Assembly (NCBI GenBank): GCA_030782805.1
Contig: JARJPL010000557.1
Coordinates: 1 to 64,000, forward strand
Length of the DNA stretch: 64,000 nt
Direction of reading: 5' to 3'
From: Aschersonia sp. MBC 622
Taxonomy: Eukaryota; Ascomycota; Sordariomycetes; Hypocreales; Clavicipitaceae
Shown here: piece after piece, positions 44,932-56,390 of the stretch
Layout: the number at the start of each line of letters is the position of its first letter
Position numbering within the stretch: position 1 is the first letter of the stretch
Program-made: the position numbers and the translations under genes
The notes under the pieces: generated by a model
Told to the model about the DNA's origin: nothing
Databases searched by the model: none
What the model saw: the letters and a program-made list of their open reading frames with translations, nothing else

Positions 44932-45891
44932 GGTGTCGGCGCCGCAGACGAGTCGGCGAGTCGGCGATGGTGAGCGACGGTCAACGACGGTCAACGACGG
45001 TCAACGACGGTCAGCGGCTTGGGGGATGCGTTGTGTGTGCCTCGAGATCAATTGAGAAAAGGGCCTTTGGCGTAAACGATTGAACCAAAGGCTGGCTGAC
45101 GATGAACAAGAGAAGAAAGAATCTTCGAGATTGGAAGCGCGAGATGGACTGGCTTTGTCAGGCTGCCTGCCCCACGTGGCTGTGTAGGTATGCAGTAATA
45201 GTTTCGCGGACTTTGTCGCCCAAAAGTTGGCCCCGAGAAAACGCTGTACGTGTTCGTTTGAGGCTGGTGTTTGGCCAATGAGCTGGCCCACACCGGGCTG
45301 CCCTGGGGCTAACCTCCGAGCGGATAAGCGGCTGTTTGGGGTACTCAGTGCCTGCAAAGGCCTGGACGATTGTAATAGCTACAGCGCGGGAAGCCCCTCT
45401 CCACTTATACCACTGTCTCCAAGGCCTGCTAGAACTTGATCCAGGTACCCCAATCCCGAAAAACCCCCGCCACCAATTCCGCCCTGACTAGCGTCCCGCC
45501 CAGAGAGTTGAAGAGACGAGTCTATCGGCAGTAGCCGAATGATCGCAGAACAATAGTACTTTCAAGGGTTGCCATTTGTGAGATGTGGCAACCAATGCGC
45601 CTTGCGAGATGAGGTGACGATCCTGGGTTGGGTATATATGTACCTGATCCGAGGGCGTACCTGCATCGCTACCTGATCGATCCTACATGCAACGTCTTCC
45701 TTCCCTCGCCACGGCCTTGCCTGTCTGCACGTTTGCCCCAGACCCTCACCAGTCTCGCGCCTCAGCCAACCGACAACCCGTCGACATCAAGGCCGCCAGC
45801 TGCGTCTGCTACACCCTGCAGTCTGAGACGCGCAATTTTGGCATTTTGGCATTTTGGAGCTTTTTTGAATTCACTTTTTTCTTGGGCCAGA
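44932..45891. other. Divergent intergenic region, 960 bp
   Basis: Upstream sequence of the SERCA (-) and RhoGEF (+) genes. The RhoGEF frame stays open upstream to 45628, but the preceding peptide lacks domain features, so I treat it as leader. Contains the 10-bp repeat array. Confidence 0.6.
44971..45010. repeat. 10-bp tandem repeat in SERCA upstream region
   Basis: tcaacgacgg occurs three times exactly (44981-45010), preceded by the variant tgagcgacgg. The array ends about 40 bp upstream of the SERCA start codon on the transcribed side. Confidence 0.85.
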
Positions 45892-48050
45892 ATGACTTCT
45901 ACTGACTCTTCCATCGAGAGCTCCTCAGACAATACAAGGCCTTCCAGTGAATCGTCCCGGGAGGAGCCGTGTCAGTGCAGTTTTGATCAGTTCTGTGATC
46001 CGCAATCAATTGCATTACCAGAGTCGACTGATAGCGAGGACATCTATCAAGATACATTTTCCCAACTCAGCTCCGACGATGCAAGCCAGATTATCACATT
46101 GCAGCCCGCTCGTTGCTTTTCACGATGGATGTCCTCTCTCCGTCGACGAACAATGCAAAGGCGTCTTTTAGCTGCTGAAACGCCTGCCTTGCTCGTGGGT
46201 CTGAAAGGAAGGTCACAGCTCATTCATAGAGACTCGTCGTCCGGCTCCTCGTTTGGTTTCGTAGCCGGAATCAAAAGTGCTACTGTAAGCATATCGAGCA
46301 CGAGGATTGCCAGGTCTACCGGGCGGTCCATCCGCACGCCGCTGGGAAGATCTTCCGAAGAAAGTACAGGGCGCGTCACACCAGCAGACAGATTCTCCGT
46401 CGAGAGAGCTCTTCGTCGACGACGCATACTAGAAGAGCTCATCCAAACGGAAGAAAGCTATGTTAGAGACATACGGCTACTGATGAATGTATACGTGACG
46501 ACGTTTGCTGCCTGTCCCGGCCACGACTCGCTGCGACTAGCTATCCACCAAAACCTGACCGAAATCCTTCGTCTGCATGATGAGATCTTGGGAGAGCTTC
46601 ATCGCGCGGTCCCGTTTTCAGAATACTCGTATGCTGATGCTCAGCCGAAAGGCCACCGACGCTGGTCAAGCGTCGATCTGAGTCGACCAGACATGTTAGC
46701 TGAGCCCCAGACTGCTGCTCAAGTCGCCAAAATCTTCTCTCAAAAGGCATGTACTCGAATGAATCTTCAAGCAGCCCTATCCTAATGAACTGCAGGTCAA
46801 GCGATTCTTTGTGTATGAAGAATACGGCGCGCGCCACGAGAACATGCTGGACAGTATGCCGTACGCGAGCCTAAGCCATCGAGGCATCGAAGCACTGGCA
46901 TCTACGCTGCACCCCATCAGACAACGCGGAATACGAAAGTCTTCTACTCTTCATGATTTAATGATTAAAGTGTGTGCTGCTAGTATGTTTGCCTAGTCAA
47001 AGCTAACCGCCTAGCCCATACAACGCGTCTGTCGATACCCTCTCCTGTTTGCAGAGCTTCTGAAAAATACCCCCGTGTGTGACTGCCCGAACTCCCACAT
47101 GGAGGTTGAGAGTTCTCTTATTCGCTTGCGCGAGGCTACTTCAATCATCAACCAAGCCACTAATGACGCAAACACCAAAGCCCGATTAGAGCAGACGTGG
47201 ATTTTGCAAGACCGGCTTGCCTTTCCTGGAACGGTAGGTTCTACGGCATGGAATGGAAGCCCGTGCTAACCCTGTAGAAACTCGATTCTTCTTCCAAAAG
47301 CCACATTCGTTCATTCGGGCAGATTCGACTCTGTGGGGTGCTACATGCCTGTTGGCAAGGATCTCGATCCATTCACGGCATGTACATGATATGTCTACTT
47401 TATAGAGATGTGTTCTGCCTCGCTACCGCCGGAAAAGTGGACGCAGTATACGATATCAAAGCTTGTATAAATATCCACAAAGCTAAACTGGAGGAGACAG
47501 ATGATGGACGTGGTAAGTTGACTTGAGACATAAGTAGCCAGGGCTAACTGATAAGGTTTGCAATGTCACACCGCTCCTTTTTCTTGGAAATTGGTGTTTG
47601 AGTGCGATCATCAACTGTATGAGCTTATCTTGACAGCGTGTACAGCACGTGAAGAATCAGAGTGGCGGGGGCATCTGGCCAGCAGCGCCAATGACGAAGA
47701 CGAGGGCGTAGTCGATGCATACACTACTTTGGCGTTTGATATAAAAGGCTTTGGGTCCGTTTTTGGAAAGCCAGGTAATCATTCCGTAAGCCGTACACTC
47801 TCGCTCTATTAACGTATTAGGATCGGTCGCGCGGCGCATCTCGATTCATCGCGCTACTACGCTTGGAGCGAGACTTCCGCATAATCAAGTCATTTTGAAG
47901 AATACAAGTGTCAAGGATAACACGTCGACAACCTTACCGATCAATCGTTCCCAGTCTCTGCTTTCGACTCAGAAAACTCCGGTTCTCGCGCCCGACCGCA
48001 GCGAACGGGCTCGTCTGGAAGCGTTGGTGTCGGATGTCTGGAGCCGTTAG
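45892..48050 (+). CDS. Rho guanine nucleotide exchange factor (DH domain), ends at in-frame TAG
   Basis: Activates Rho-family GTPases by nucleotide exchange. Exons 45892-46746, 46796-46969, 47015-47233, 47278-47512, 47556-47774 and 47821-48050 give 643 residues to a TAG at 48048-48050. The DH domain starts near ALRRRRILEELIQTEESYVRDI and includes SSTLHDLMIK-PIQRVCRYPLLFAELLKNT, the strongly conserved CR3 helix. A PH-like region follows (IRLCGVLHACWQ, MICLLYRDVFCLA, CHTAPFSWKLVFECDH). The N-terminal 170 residues are Ser-rich and low in conservation. Intron 1 is GC-AG (AAG|GCATGT to CTGCAG); a GT donor 4 nt downstream would cause a frameshift and stop. After TAG the same frame continues open for 123 more codons. 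The start at 45892 is the first ATG that avoids a non-domain leader, but earlier ATGs are possible. Confidence 0.82.
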
Positions 48051-48422
48051 GCGCTGCCCTTTCCCGGCATGTCAATACGCTCTCGGTCTGAACAGTTGAT
48101 GAGGGTGTCGGCGTCTTCAGTGATGCGAAAGTTTAGTGCATCCGGGTTTGCCAATTCCATTGGTAGGAAGTCGAGCGGGCCGAAGCAACGAGCGCGATCA
48201 GATACCCTTTCAGGAGATGACGATCCCAGTGACGACGCGGACACAGACTCCAAATACAGTCTGAAACTTAGGCCGAACGAGGGCAGGTCCAAGGCGTACA
48301 GATCCAGGTCGCTCAAGGCCCGTCTGGGTAGATTGGACAAGGCGTCCGAGAAAGGGGGCCGGGGTCTGTGGCGTGGCGAGCGAGACTGCAGCGGCCGCAG
48401 CCTTCGTGGCATCTTTGGGTGA
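48051..48422 (+). other. Open C-terminal continuation of the RhoGEF frame beyond TAG
   Basis: The frame after TAG reads ALPFPGMSIRSRSEQLMR and runs 123 codons to TGA at 48420-48422 without another stop. It is basic, with Ser/Arg-rich segments and a DDDPSDDADTDS acidic patch, and its composition resembles the preceding exons. It looks like the original C-terminus of the same gene, cut off by one stop codon. A start at the ATG 48069 is possible, but I see no independent promoter or start evidence. Confidence 0.6.
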
Positions 48423-49026
48423 GGTCTGGAACAAGAGCTAGAGCTCTCAGCAGGATAGGATTGTATACTAGCGAGTAGCAATAGCAATAGCACGCCGGGA
48501 GCGGGTATTATCCGCGGCTTCTTCTACCGTTTTCTACCAAGGAAATGTGGCTGTACCTGACAGGGGTCTGCTAGTTGGTTTACCTCGTCCCTGGCTGGCA
48601 AGTGAGGGTAAAGTGAGGGTGATGACGTTGTTTGCAATACTGAGGCGGTACCTACCCATCATTGGCGGGGTCGTTTTGTGGCCAAGAAAGGACCCATGAA
48701 AAGTATTTTTCAGGCTAAAATAGGTGTAGGTGTACTTGTCCCGATGCAGCGTTAACATCTCAGGGTCCCCACCATAGCAATCACGATGACGTCGACGCTT
48801 GGAAGCAGCTCCCCCGCTTCAAGAAGCTTGCAGCTCTATAAATGCATGTGTTGCCGGCCGATTGACTAACTTTTCATCCTATTCATCAACTTCATCCCTT
48901 TCTATCTGCAGTGTGAATCGTACCATCAACTCGCACATCAATCTTCCGAATTTTAAGCACCAAACAACCCTCCTAATAATACTACAGCGCATCACGCGAC
49001 TTCATCACCACCACAAAACTGTCAAT
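48423..49026. other. Intergenic, 604 bp
   Basis: 3' flank of the RhoGEF gene and leader of the Rtc3-like gene. It contains a few AGGGG/CCCCT-type sites, but too few to argue stress control. No gene seen. Confidence 0.6.
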
Positions 49027-49485
49027 ATGACTCGCGGCGAAACTGTCCAGACCAAGTGCCATTACAAGGGCAACACTGATGATTTCATCATCTTCATTGA
49101 CGACGTCGAGACCTACAACAAGTGGAAGACGGACAAGAGTATTCCCATGGCTCACTTCATCTCTTCCTTCAAGATTTTCCTCACCAATAAGTAAGAATTG
49201 AGAGTCTGGCCGCACCGCGTACTGTTTACTGACTTTTCGTTCTTAGACATGGTGCTCAGGGCCAGCTCGATGCGGCCCCCAAAAACATTCTTGCGACCGA
49301 GTTTGATACGGAAGATGAGGATGAGGTGATTAAGAAGATTCTTGAGAAGGGCAACATTCAGCAATCAGAGGTAAGACGACGGCGGAACACGAGCGCATGC
49401 GATGATGAGCTGACCATATTTGTGACAGATGCCCGCGCGCCAGGGACCCAAGAATGACTCCATGAGCTCCATGAACGCGAAGTAG
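49027..49485 (+). CDS. RTC3: SBDS N-terminal-like protein, Rtc3 family
   Basis: A short protein of the SBDS/Sdo1 N-terminal fold. Exons 49027-49190, 49247-49370 and 49429-49485 give 114 residues. The family block YKGNTDDFIIFIDDVETYNKW, then HFISSFKIFLTNKHGAQGQLDAA and FDTEDEDEVIKKILEKG is complete. The protein stops after that domain, so it is Rtc3-like (yeast protein of 111 residues), not full Sdo1. In yeast the family is linked to RNA metabolism and telomere-capping screens; its biochemical role is uncertain. The tail MPARQGPKNDSMSSMNAK is low-complexity. All three splices are GT-AG and in frame. Confidence 0.92.
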
Positions 49486-50163
49486 TGTGAAGTTAAGGAA
49501 TGGAGATACTCAGTAGCCTGGGCTCTGCATGGAGATGCGTTTTTTTGGTCGTGTTATTACATGAGAGTCGACGGATGAATGTATTTTTAGAATGATTGCG
49601 CATTTAGCCGCGTGAGAAGCGTTTGAGACGTTTGTGCTCCCAGGTAGCCATTTTCGAGAAATCAAATTAGCGAATGGGTTGAAAAAAGGTCCGATTTGAG
49701 ATGAAGTACATGTCGAGTAATTAAGTATGTGGTCAGGCCATACTGGTACACTGATGTTGAGCGCGTGACTGTGGTGCGACAGAACTGAGGCAGGGTTTGT
49801 TTCAACTAGGCGCCGAAACCGAGGCTGGCACGATTGATCCGAGGTGGGTAATAGAGACTGCGTGTCAGTCACCATGTCGCATAGTAAAAATACAGAGTGG
49901 GAAATTAGAAAAATTAGACGAGATTGAAGAGATGTGGGCAAGAGTTGGTTTGTTGACCTCTAGGTCTAAAGCTACCTATACACTGCTTGCAGAAGCGCCC
50001 GTCTACAGAAACCCCCAAGACTCGACAAGATTTGTCCGCTATCCACCGAAAAATAAAACGCCCAAAAAATGCAGCAATCCTGCGTCGGTGTGATAATCAG
50101 CCAGGCAATTGTTATAGAGTTATAAGAAGATATTTGAAAGTTCGAAAAAAATATAAAAAGACA
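49486..50163. other. Convergent 3' flanks, 678 bp
   Basis: Downstream sequence of the Rtc3-like gene (+) and the four-helix membrane protein (-). AT-rich with no coding signal. Confidence 0.65.
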
Positions 50164-50750
50164 TTATGCTCGTGAGAGGCCATTGCGTGGCATGCGCTGA
50201 GGTAGCGTCCACGGTTTGGCACATATTATCTGCCAAGCATGTTAGTCAATATTGGTGCGCAACGAGTCGCTGAGCGGGAAAGAAGAGAAGGAAAAAAAAA
50301 AGGAAACGCACCTCGCCTTCGCTATATGCCCAGAAATATACGGCCATGCCAATCAGGTAGTAAATGGCCGGGTTGGTGGACTGGTACATGAGAACCGAGG
50401 TCAGGATGGTGAGAGGCAGGAAGATGAGGCGGAACTCGAGTGAACGGTGCAGGCTGGTGCCGGCGACGGCGCCGAGTGGCCACTCAAGAGCCAGCATGCC
50501 GAGGCCGAAGAAGAGGTTGAGGAGCTGCAGGACGGGGATGGGCTTTACGGCGCCGTCGAGGTTTTTGGTGGCAAAGTCCCAAAAGATTTTGGGCCAGAAG
50601 AAGCCTTCGACAGCGGCGGCGACTTGATCTATCGTCAAGTGTTAGTGGGCGGGATTCGCAAAGAAATGATTTGGTATGGAAAAAAAACTTGCAAGTTGCG
50701 GCCGTCATCATAATGAGGCGTGCCCAGTGGTTCTTGATGAGTCTGCCCAT
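50164..50750 (-). CDS. Small fungal integral membrane protein (DUF7727-like)
   Basis: Exons 50750-50693, 50628-50312 and 50229-50164 give 146 residues. Four hydrophobic segments fit membrane helices: about LIMMTAATYQVAAAVEGFFW, VLQLLNLFFGLGMLALEWPL, LIFLPLTILTSVLMY and AIYYLIGMAVYFWAYS. The short charged N-terminus MGRLIKNHWARL and the C-terminal KPWTLPQR match a conserved fungal family I recall as DUF7727, of unknown function. Intron 1 begins GCAAGT, not GT. The GC-AG splice is the only one that yields TAATYQVAAAVEGFFW in frame; the nearby GT gives an arginine-rich nonsense frame. Intron 2 has a GACTAAC branch site. Start MGRLIKNH is the expected family N-terminus. Confidence 0.82.
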
Positions 50751-53700
50751 GATTGCCTGGTATCCTTCAAAACTGCAATTATAGATTTCCCAACGAGATC
50801 AAAAGAAAGACGACGTGAGATTTTGACTATTCCGGCAACAGACACGAGATGAATTGCAATTGAACAAGGGGCCAGCCCAAAACGAATCAAGAACCCAAAG
50901 CGCAAAGGGAAGGAAAACGAAAGCCCGCTCTGCGGTATTCGACACTGAATCTTTCAGACGCTGTTGAAAGAACAGATGAAGAAGGAGAGTGGGCTTTTTT
51001 TTTCCGATCTGGGTATCCCAAGACTCTTATTAGAGACGATTCAAGGACCAAACTATAAAACCCCAAAGTGGGATTTGGTAATTTTGGGTTCTTCTTTTCT
51101 TTTTTTTTTGACGTTTGAGATTTTGACACTGGCGCGGTTCCCCGGCAATAGTCGAAGCCGGAACGGACGGAATGGGTTGTAACCGGGGGGGGAGGAGACA
51201 ACTAGACGAGCGGGGGGTGATGGCTGGCTGGCGGTAGGCAAAGAGGTATTGGAAAGGATGAAAGACCCGCCCCTACGTAGGGCGAGGGTCTAGAGACGTA
51301 TCAGGACGACACGAGAGAGGCTGTCCCGGCGTCGACGGGTTTATGCGTAGGCGGCGAGGAGGTGCCCTGGTGGTGGAGTGGTGGTGATGGCGAAGTCGTC
51401 TCAGGATAGCAGACATGTATGCGACGGTCTGGGCATTTGCCGTTGCTTTTGTGTTTGGTGATCAGGGAGAAAAAAAAAAGGTTTCACTGGTATCGTAGCA
51501 ATTCAAAAGCAGAAATCTCTAATTCCTTTTGGGATGAGTCGAGAAAAATTGTTCTGCCTGCGAGATTTCGATTGCGCCAGGAAGAGAGAAGGCGGGTCGA
51601 ACGGCAGCGAGCGGGGAGAGTGAGAGAGAGAGAGAGAGATGCTGGGAGCTGGGGGGTTCGCAATAAAGTTCGTGAGAGGATTGATCGGTCAGTTGAGCTC
51701 GGGGTTGCAAAACAAAAACGTTTGGGGTTATCGGACGAGGGTTTGACGAGATTCGAGGGTGACGCTGGCGAGAGTAGTAGTAGTAGTAGTAGGTTGTAGC
51801 AGGAGGAGGACGAGAAACGGCGGCGAGCAGAGGGGGCCGGGGTTTTGGTTCATGTGGGCGGTGGCAGGTGTGTTGCCGCGTTTGAGGGGTGAGGGAGTAA
51901 GCGTTTTAAGGATACCACTGCAGGTTGAAAGAAGAAGCAGAAAAAGAGAGAGAGAGAGAAAGAGAGAGAGGTAGAGGTAGAGGAGGAGATTTGGCTTTCC
52001 TCTCCACCCCTGCGGGTAGTATTCCTCGGTTCCAGGATAACAATGAGAAAGAATCAGGCTAAATTTTCCTCTGTGCCTTTTTTTAGCGTACAAACAGGTT
52101 CGGAGCGTATAGAAGCCGTCGTGCAACAAGCATTGGCGAAAGAAAGAAGAAGCGGCAGTTTTTTGGGCGCCGGGGGGCTTTGTCATTCTATCACAGCCAG
52201 CCGCCTTGACACACACACACACACACGCACACACCCCTGGCAAATGGAGTTATTCTTGGCGAACTTTTAGCAGAATAAAGGGCAACAAGAAAAAGGGCCA
52301 CTGACAGTAAAGACCGGGCGCGTACCGGTCCGGCGGCGGCGGCGGCGGCCAGCCATGAGGAAACGCTGCAGAAGAGTTGGAGGGGGTCATCGCTAAGAGG
52401 TCGGTCGGGTCTCTTCAACAGAGAAAGCCACAAGGCCCCAAAAAAAGAAAAGTTACAGGGCCTAAAGTCAGTTGGAGAGCGGGCCGGGGATGGGGCTTGC
52501 GTTAGGCGATGGGCGTTCCGGCGGTTACACGATGGGGACGGGACCAATCATGGGAACGGATGACGGCTGTAGCAGGGGGGGGGGGGAGGGGTGAAGAGCA
52601 AGGGTGTGTGTGTCGTGTGTGTTGCAAGGGTCAAGGGGGGGTAGGTTTTTTCCCCCTCTACGGATTATTATGTATATATTTGCACTTGCGAGGGCTGGGA
52701 ACTGCATAGTTCTTTTCGGTGTGTTATCTATTGTAAAGTAAGTATTGTATTTGTGAGTGGCTGCACAAGCACACCAGGCAATTTTGGGCCAAACAGCGAT
52801 GCGACGGGGCATTTGATGGCGAAGAATGCAGCCTCCTGTGTGTTTTTTTTAGGTCTTATTGGTAAAAGATGAAAATGATTAAAAAGGCCCCCTCTTGGTC
52901 GTCATTTGGATTCCAATATGTAGATACCGTGGGACGCTGCAACGTGCTCCTTTGCTTGCTTGCTCGCTGGCTTGCTAGCTTCGACTTTGTTGGTAGCCGC
53001 CCGCCCCTTCATCCTGTGTACACGCTGTGCGCCCATTGTGACTTTTTTTTTTTCAGCAGCATTGTTCCATGTTATTTCCCACCTCGGCTTATTTCTTCAT
53101 CACCCCCGTTATCCGTCGTCTTGAGAATAATAAGAAAGAAAACGATCAAAACGGTATAAGGGGGGCCATTCTTTGATTCCCCCCGCCTTTGCTCCAATAT
53201 ACACCCTTTCGGCGGGCATGATCCCACGTTTTTTCAATCAAGCCCAAGCCACACAAGCTTGCCCGTGTGTGCGGGGAGGGGGAAGGGAAGCAACAGCCGT
53301 GCCATCTTTTCTTTTAGATTAATCATCCTTTTTTTTTCGGGTTGCTGCTACAAATGACTAGGGTGTGAACCACCGGCACGTCGCAACTTGCAAGAGGCTG
53401 CTGGCTGCGCATCCATCCATCCTGTTGTGACTTGTTGCGTGATGGCCTGCGCTTTTTTTTTTTTTTTTTTGTTTCTTATTGTCCAGCCCAACCCCCCGTT
53501 CTCTGACAGGTTCTTTTCTTTGATGCGATTGATCTCTCGTAACGCCCTTTCTACGCAACATCAGAATTCTGTTACATTGGTCAAGTCGCACCGTAACGAA
53601 GGCGGCCGTCGTCTCATCTAGAAGGAGGTTGGAGAGGTTCATCGCAAGATTCAATTACTGCCACGGGAACAGAGGTGTGGAGGGGAGGGGGACAAGACGC

Positions 53701-55013
53701 AAGTAGCCGTGCCGTGCCCTGTCCTTTTCCTTTTTTCTTTCTTTCGCTTCTTTTTCGGATAAAACGGACGCTGATATAGCCGCCCGCCACAAGTGCCGAA
53801 AGGAGCCTGTGTACGGATCATAGCCCAAAACTTGCCCCGTGTGCTTTGCCCTCGGTCGCGCCGCCCACCGAACCATATCGTGGCCACGGCGTTGCTTGCG
53901 CAATGCCAGCAATCAATCGCATGACTTTTGTTCACCCAGGCTAGTCGACCAGTCACCGCCCATTTCCCACCGATCAACCTAGTCTCGGTAGTTTCTTGGG
54001 ATCATGCAATTCTTCTTCGCATGAATCAGATACCGCTGGGATCAAAAAGGCCAAGAAAAAGAGAACTGAAAAACTCTCCCCGACCCCCCCGAGTAGAACG
54101 TTTTCCCCTCTTTTCTTTTCGCGAATCAATGACTGTATGCAAGCCACCGTCACCATCAATGCCCGATTGGGAAGTCCAGCGGCTGTGCGACGCTTGCCAT
54201 TGGTCAGCACTCCACATTCTCCACTGACCAGTTGATCCCCAGCGAAACCCGATTCACCTCTTAAATCTCTCCATCATTCTTTCACCTTTTTTTTTCAAAG
54301 CCCTTGTAGCGGAGGCTGGTGTCTGAGATGTGATTGGATTTACATAGTGGCGTCTTGCATTTGACTACTGATAAGTGGCCGAGCTATTGCAGTCTTGGCT
54401 TTTTTTTCCTTTACTTGTACGTGAATGGAGGATTTTCATTGTTGCGACGGCGCGGGGGGGGCCCAAGAAGTTGCATGCAGCCCGCGTGGAACCTCTATTC
54501 TTTGTATTCTTTTTTAGACTCGCATGAAAACTTGCGCTTCTCTTCTTCTCCATCACATGAGGGGGGAAAAGCTGAATCGGGCCGTGGGAAAGAAAAGAAT
54601 GTGACTGCTCGTCTGATGGATGATGCCGCCTTCGGTAGTTGTTGCAGCTGTCCTACCTGGATGGTCCACCACCAACTACTGACAGCGCAGATCGGGACGG
54701 GACCCTGCTAGATCTTGTGTCACCACACGGAGCATACGGATGTACATTCGTCATGTCTCCATAGCACATGTTTCTTTTTTTTTCCCCTCTTCTTTTTTGT
54801 TTTTGATCTGCTTTTATTACTTTTTTTACAATGACATGAAACAGAGTAGATGTTAAATGGCCGCTTCTAATCTGATTTGCGGGAAGAGTTGGGTGATTTT
54901 ACCCTCTATAGATATGTGTGTTATTATACAGGTATACACGTCCCAAACGCCAACATGCCAAGGGACAAGAACATGGACAAATCTGCAGAATTCCAAAAAG
55001 CCCGTCTTTACAA
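50751..55013. other. Gene-poor region, 4.3 kb
   Basis: No frame here resembles a conserved protein. The sequence is rich in GA/CT tracts (51616-51639, 51930-51990), a TAG/AGT run (51773-51791), a CA run (52209-52234), a GGC run (52331-52349) and an 18-base T run (53453-53470). The composition from about 51000 to 52600 resembles a long CT-rich 5' leader read on the minus strand, possibly of the four-helix membrane gene. A noncoding transcript cannot be excluded. Confidence 0.55.
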
Positions 55014-55908
55014 TTACCCTGTCGGAGCTGCTTCCTGCAAAGACGACGACAGCGGCTTCTCAGATTTCGGGTCCTGCAACGATGGCAACAGCGGCTTCTT
55101 GGTCTTCGGATCCTGCAGCGACCGCAGCGCCGTCTCCAGCGCCTCGAGCCTCTGCCGGTGCCTCTCCTCGGCCTCGCGCAGCGCCTCGTCGCCCGCCTCG
55201 ACGCGCCGCGCCAGCTCCTCGATGCGCTCCTTGTTGCTGTCTGGCTTCTGCTGCGCGCGCCAGTACTCGTACAGGATCAGTGCGACCGCCACTCCCAAGA
55301 TGAATGTGTCGCCTATCACGTCGGCAAACAGGTCCACGGCCTTTTCCTCGGGTAACGCGCGAAATTTGCGTGTCCAAATGTTTTGAAACGGCTGCCTCCT
55401 TGGTTTTTGCGGTTGCTTTGCTGTCGTCGTCCCCTTTGTCGTCGTCCCTATTGTCGTCGTCCCTATTGTCGTCGTTCCCTGTGTCGTTGTCGTTGTCGTC
55501 GTCGTCGAAGTCGTCCCGCCGGCTTTTTTACGCTCCTTTTCCCGCTCCTTTTCCTCCTCGCGTCGCGTCTGCGCTTCCGTCTTGACCGTTGGCGCCTCCG
55601 CCTTTTCCTTGGCGCGCCGCTCCGCCTCGACGTCCCGAAGTAGCGCCACCGACATTCTCATATTCAACTGGTGCATCATCTGGCCGTAGCGAGCGGCAAA
55701 GGCGCGGAAGCGCGCATGGTCGTGGGCTTGCTTCTTGATGTGATTCTGCCAGATTGTCTTCAGTCAGCAATTGCGCGTTGCCTGCGGGGTTTAAAAAACG
55801 CCGGTGACACAAGTAGCGAGAGGTCGCCAAGGAGAAACTTACAGCACCATATTTGGAAACGTGCCTCAGAAACAGTGCTCCGAGCTTGAATAGCGGCAAC
55901 GGCACCAT
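55014..55908 (-). CDS. OPA3-family protein with Thr-rich insertion
   Basis: OPA3 proteins are mitochondrial membrane proteins affecting mitochondrial morphology and lipid handling; the molecular role is unsettled. Exons 55908-55843 and 55745-55014 give 265 residues. The N-terminus MVPLPLFKLGALFLRHVSKYGA joins NHIKKQAHDHARFRAFAARYGQ, the family hallmark. A central insertion is almost pure Thr, Gly and charged residues, with GTTT[I/K]-type five-residue repeats (DNA 55421-55515). The conserved core resumes with DLFADVIGDTFILGVAVALILYEYW, a membrane helix, then a coiled-coil-like tail. The family body without the insertion would be about 220 residues. The insertion may vary in length between isolates. 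Confidence 0.88.
55421..55515. repeat. 15-bp coding repeat inside OPA3-like gene
   Basis: About four copies of a gtcgtcgtccc(t/c)-containing 15-mer read on the plus strand, continuing into GTC/GTT triplet runs. Translated on the minus strand it gives GTTT[I/K]-type units and a run of threonines. Confidence 0.75.
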
Positions 55909-56390
55909 TGTCGAATGTCGTCACCGAATTCTTCAGCGAATTCCTCAGCGAAATGCAACAATTTCATCGTCAAACAGGCGTAGTCATCTCTCAAAAGTGG
56001 GGCTCTTCGACCTGCCAGCTGCTCACCATTTCAACGACGTCTGGTCTCCACATACTTTGCATCTGACCAATCACACATCTCCAATTGCGTTGCCAACAGC
56101 AACCAAAATGTCAGAAAAGTACACAAACCACGGGGCAACCACTGCAGCTATGGACGGGCTTCTAGAGCACCAGCCCGTCACGATCCACAGAGTCATCTTC
56201 CAGACTTTTTATCTTTCCCCATCTTGCTTCAGCGCTTGTTTGACAGTCTTTTTCTGTTTTGAACCTTCTTTTTGCCGCCTACCCCCCTTCCCGGTGCGAC
56301 GTATGCCACTTGCTCGTGCCTCTACAACAGCTGTTTGAACGAGAAGCAAACCGATAACGACGACATCGCTCCCCGCAACAAGCGCCAGTC
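55909..56390. other. Divergent promoter region, 482 bp
   Basis: Between the OPA3-like (-) and Polo kinase (+) start codons. Short frames here do not extend the kinase frame in a recognisable way. Confidence 0.6.

Noticed and set aside
48041..48095. Hypothetical intron removing the RhoGEF TAG
   Set aside because: The only GT-AG candidate leaves the downstream sequence in the wrong frame.
51728..52243. 171-residue minus-strand frame
   Set aside because: Built mainly from CA and GA simple repeats, with no conserved features.
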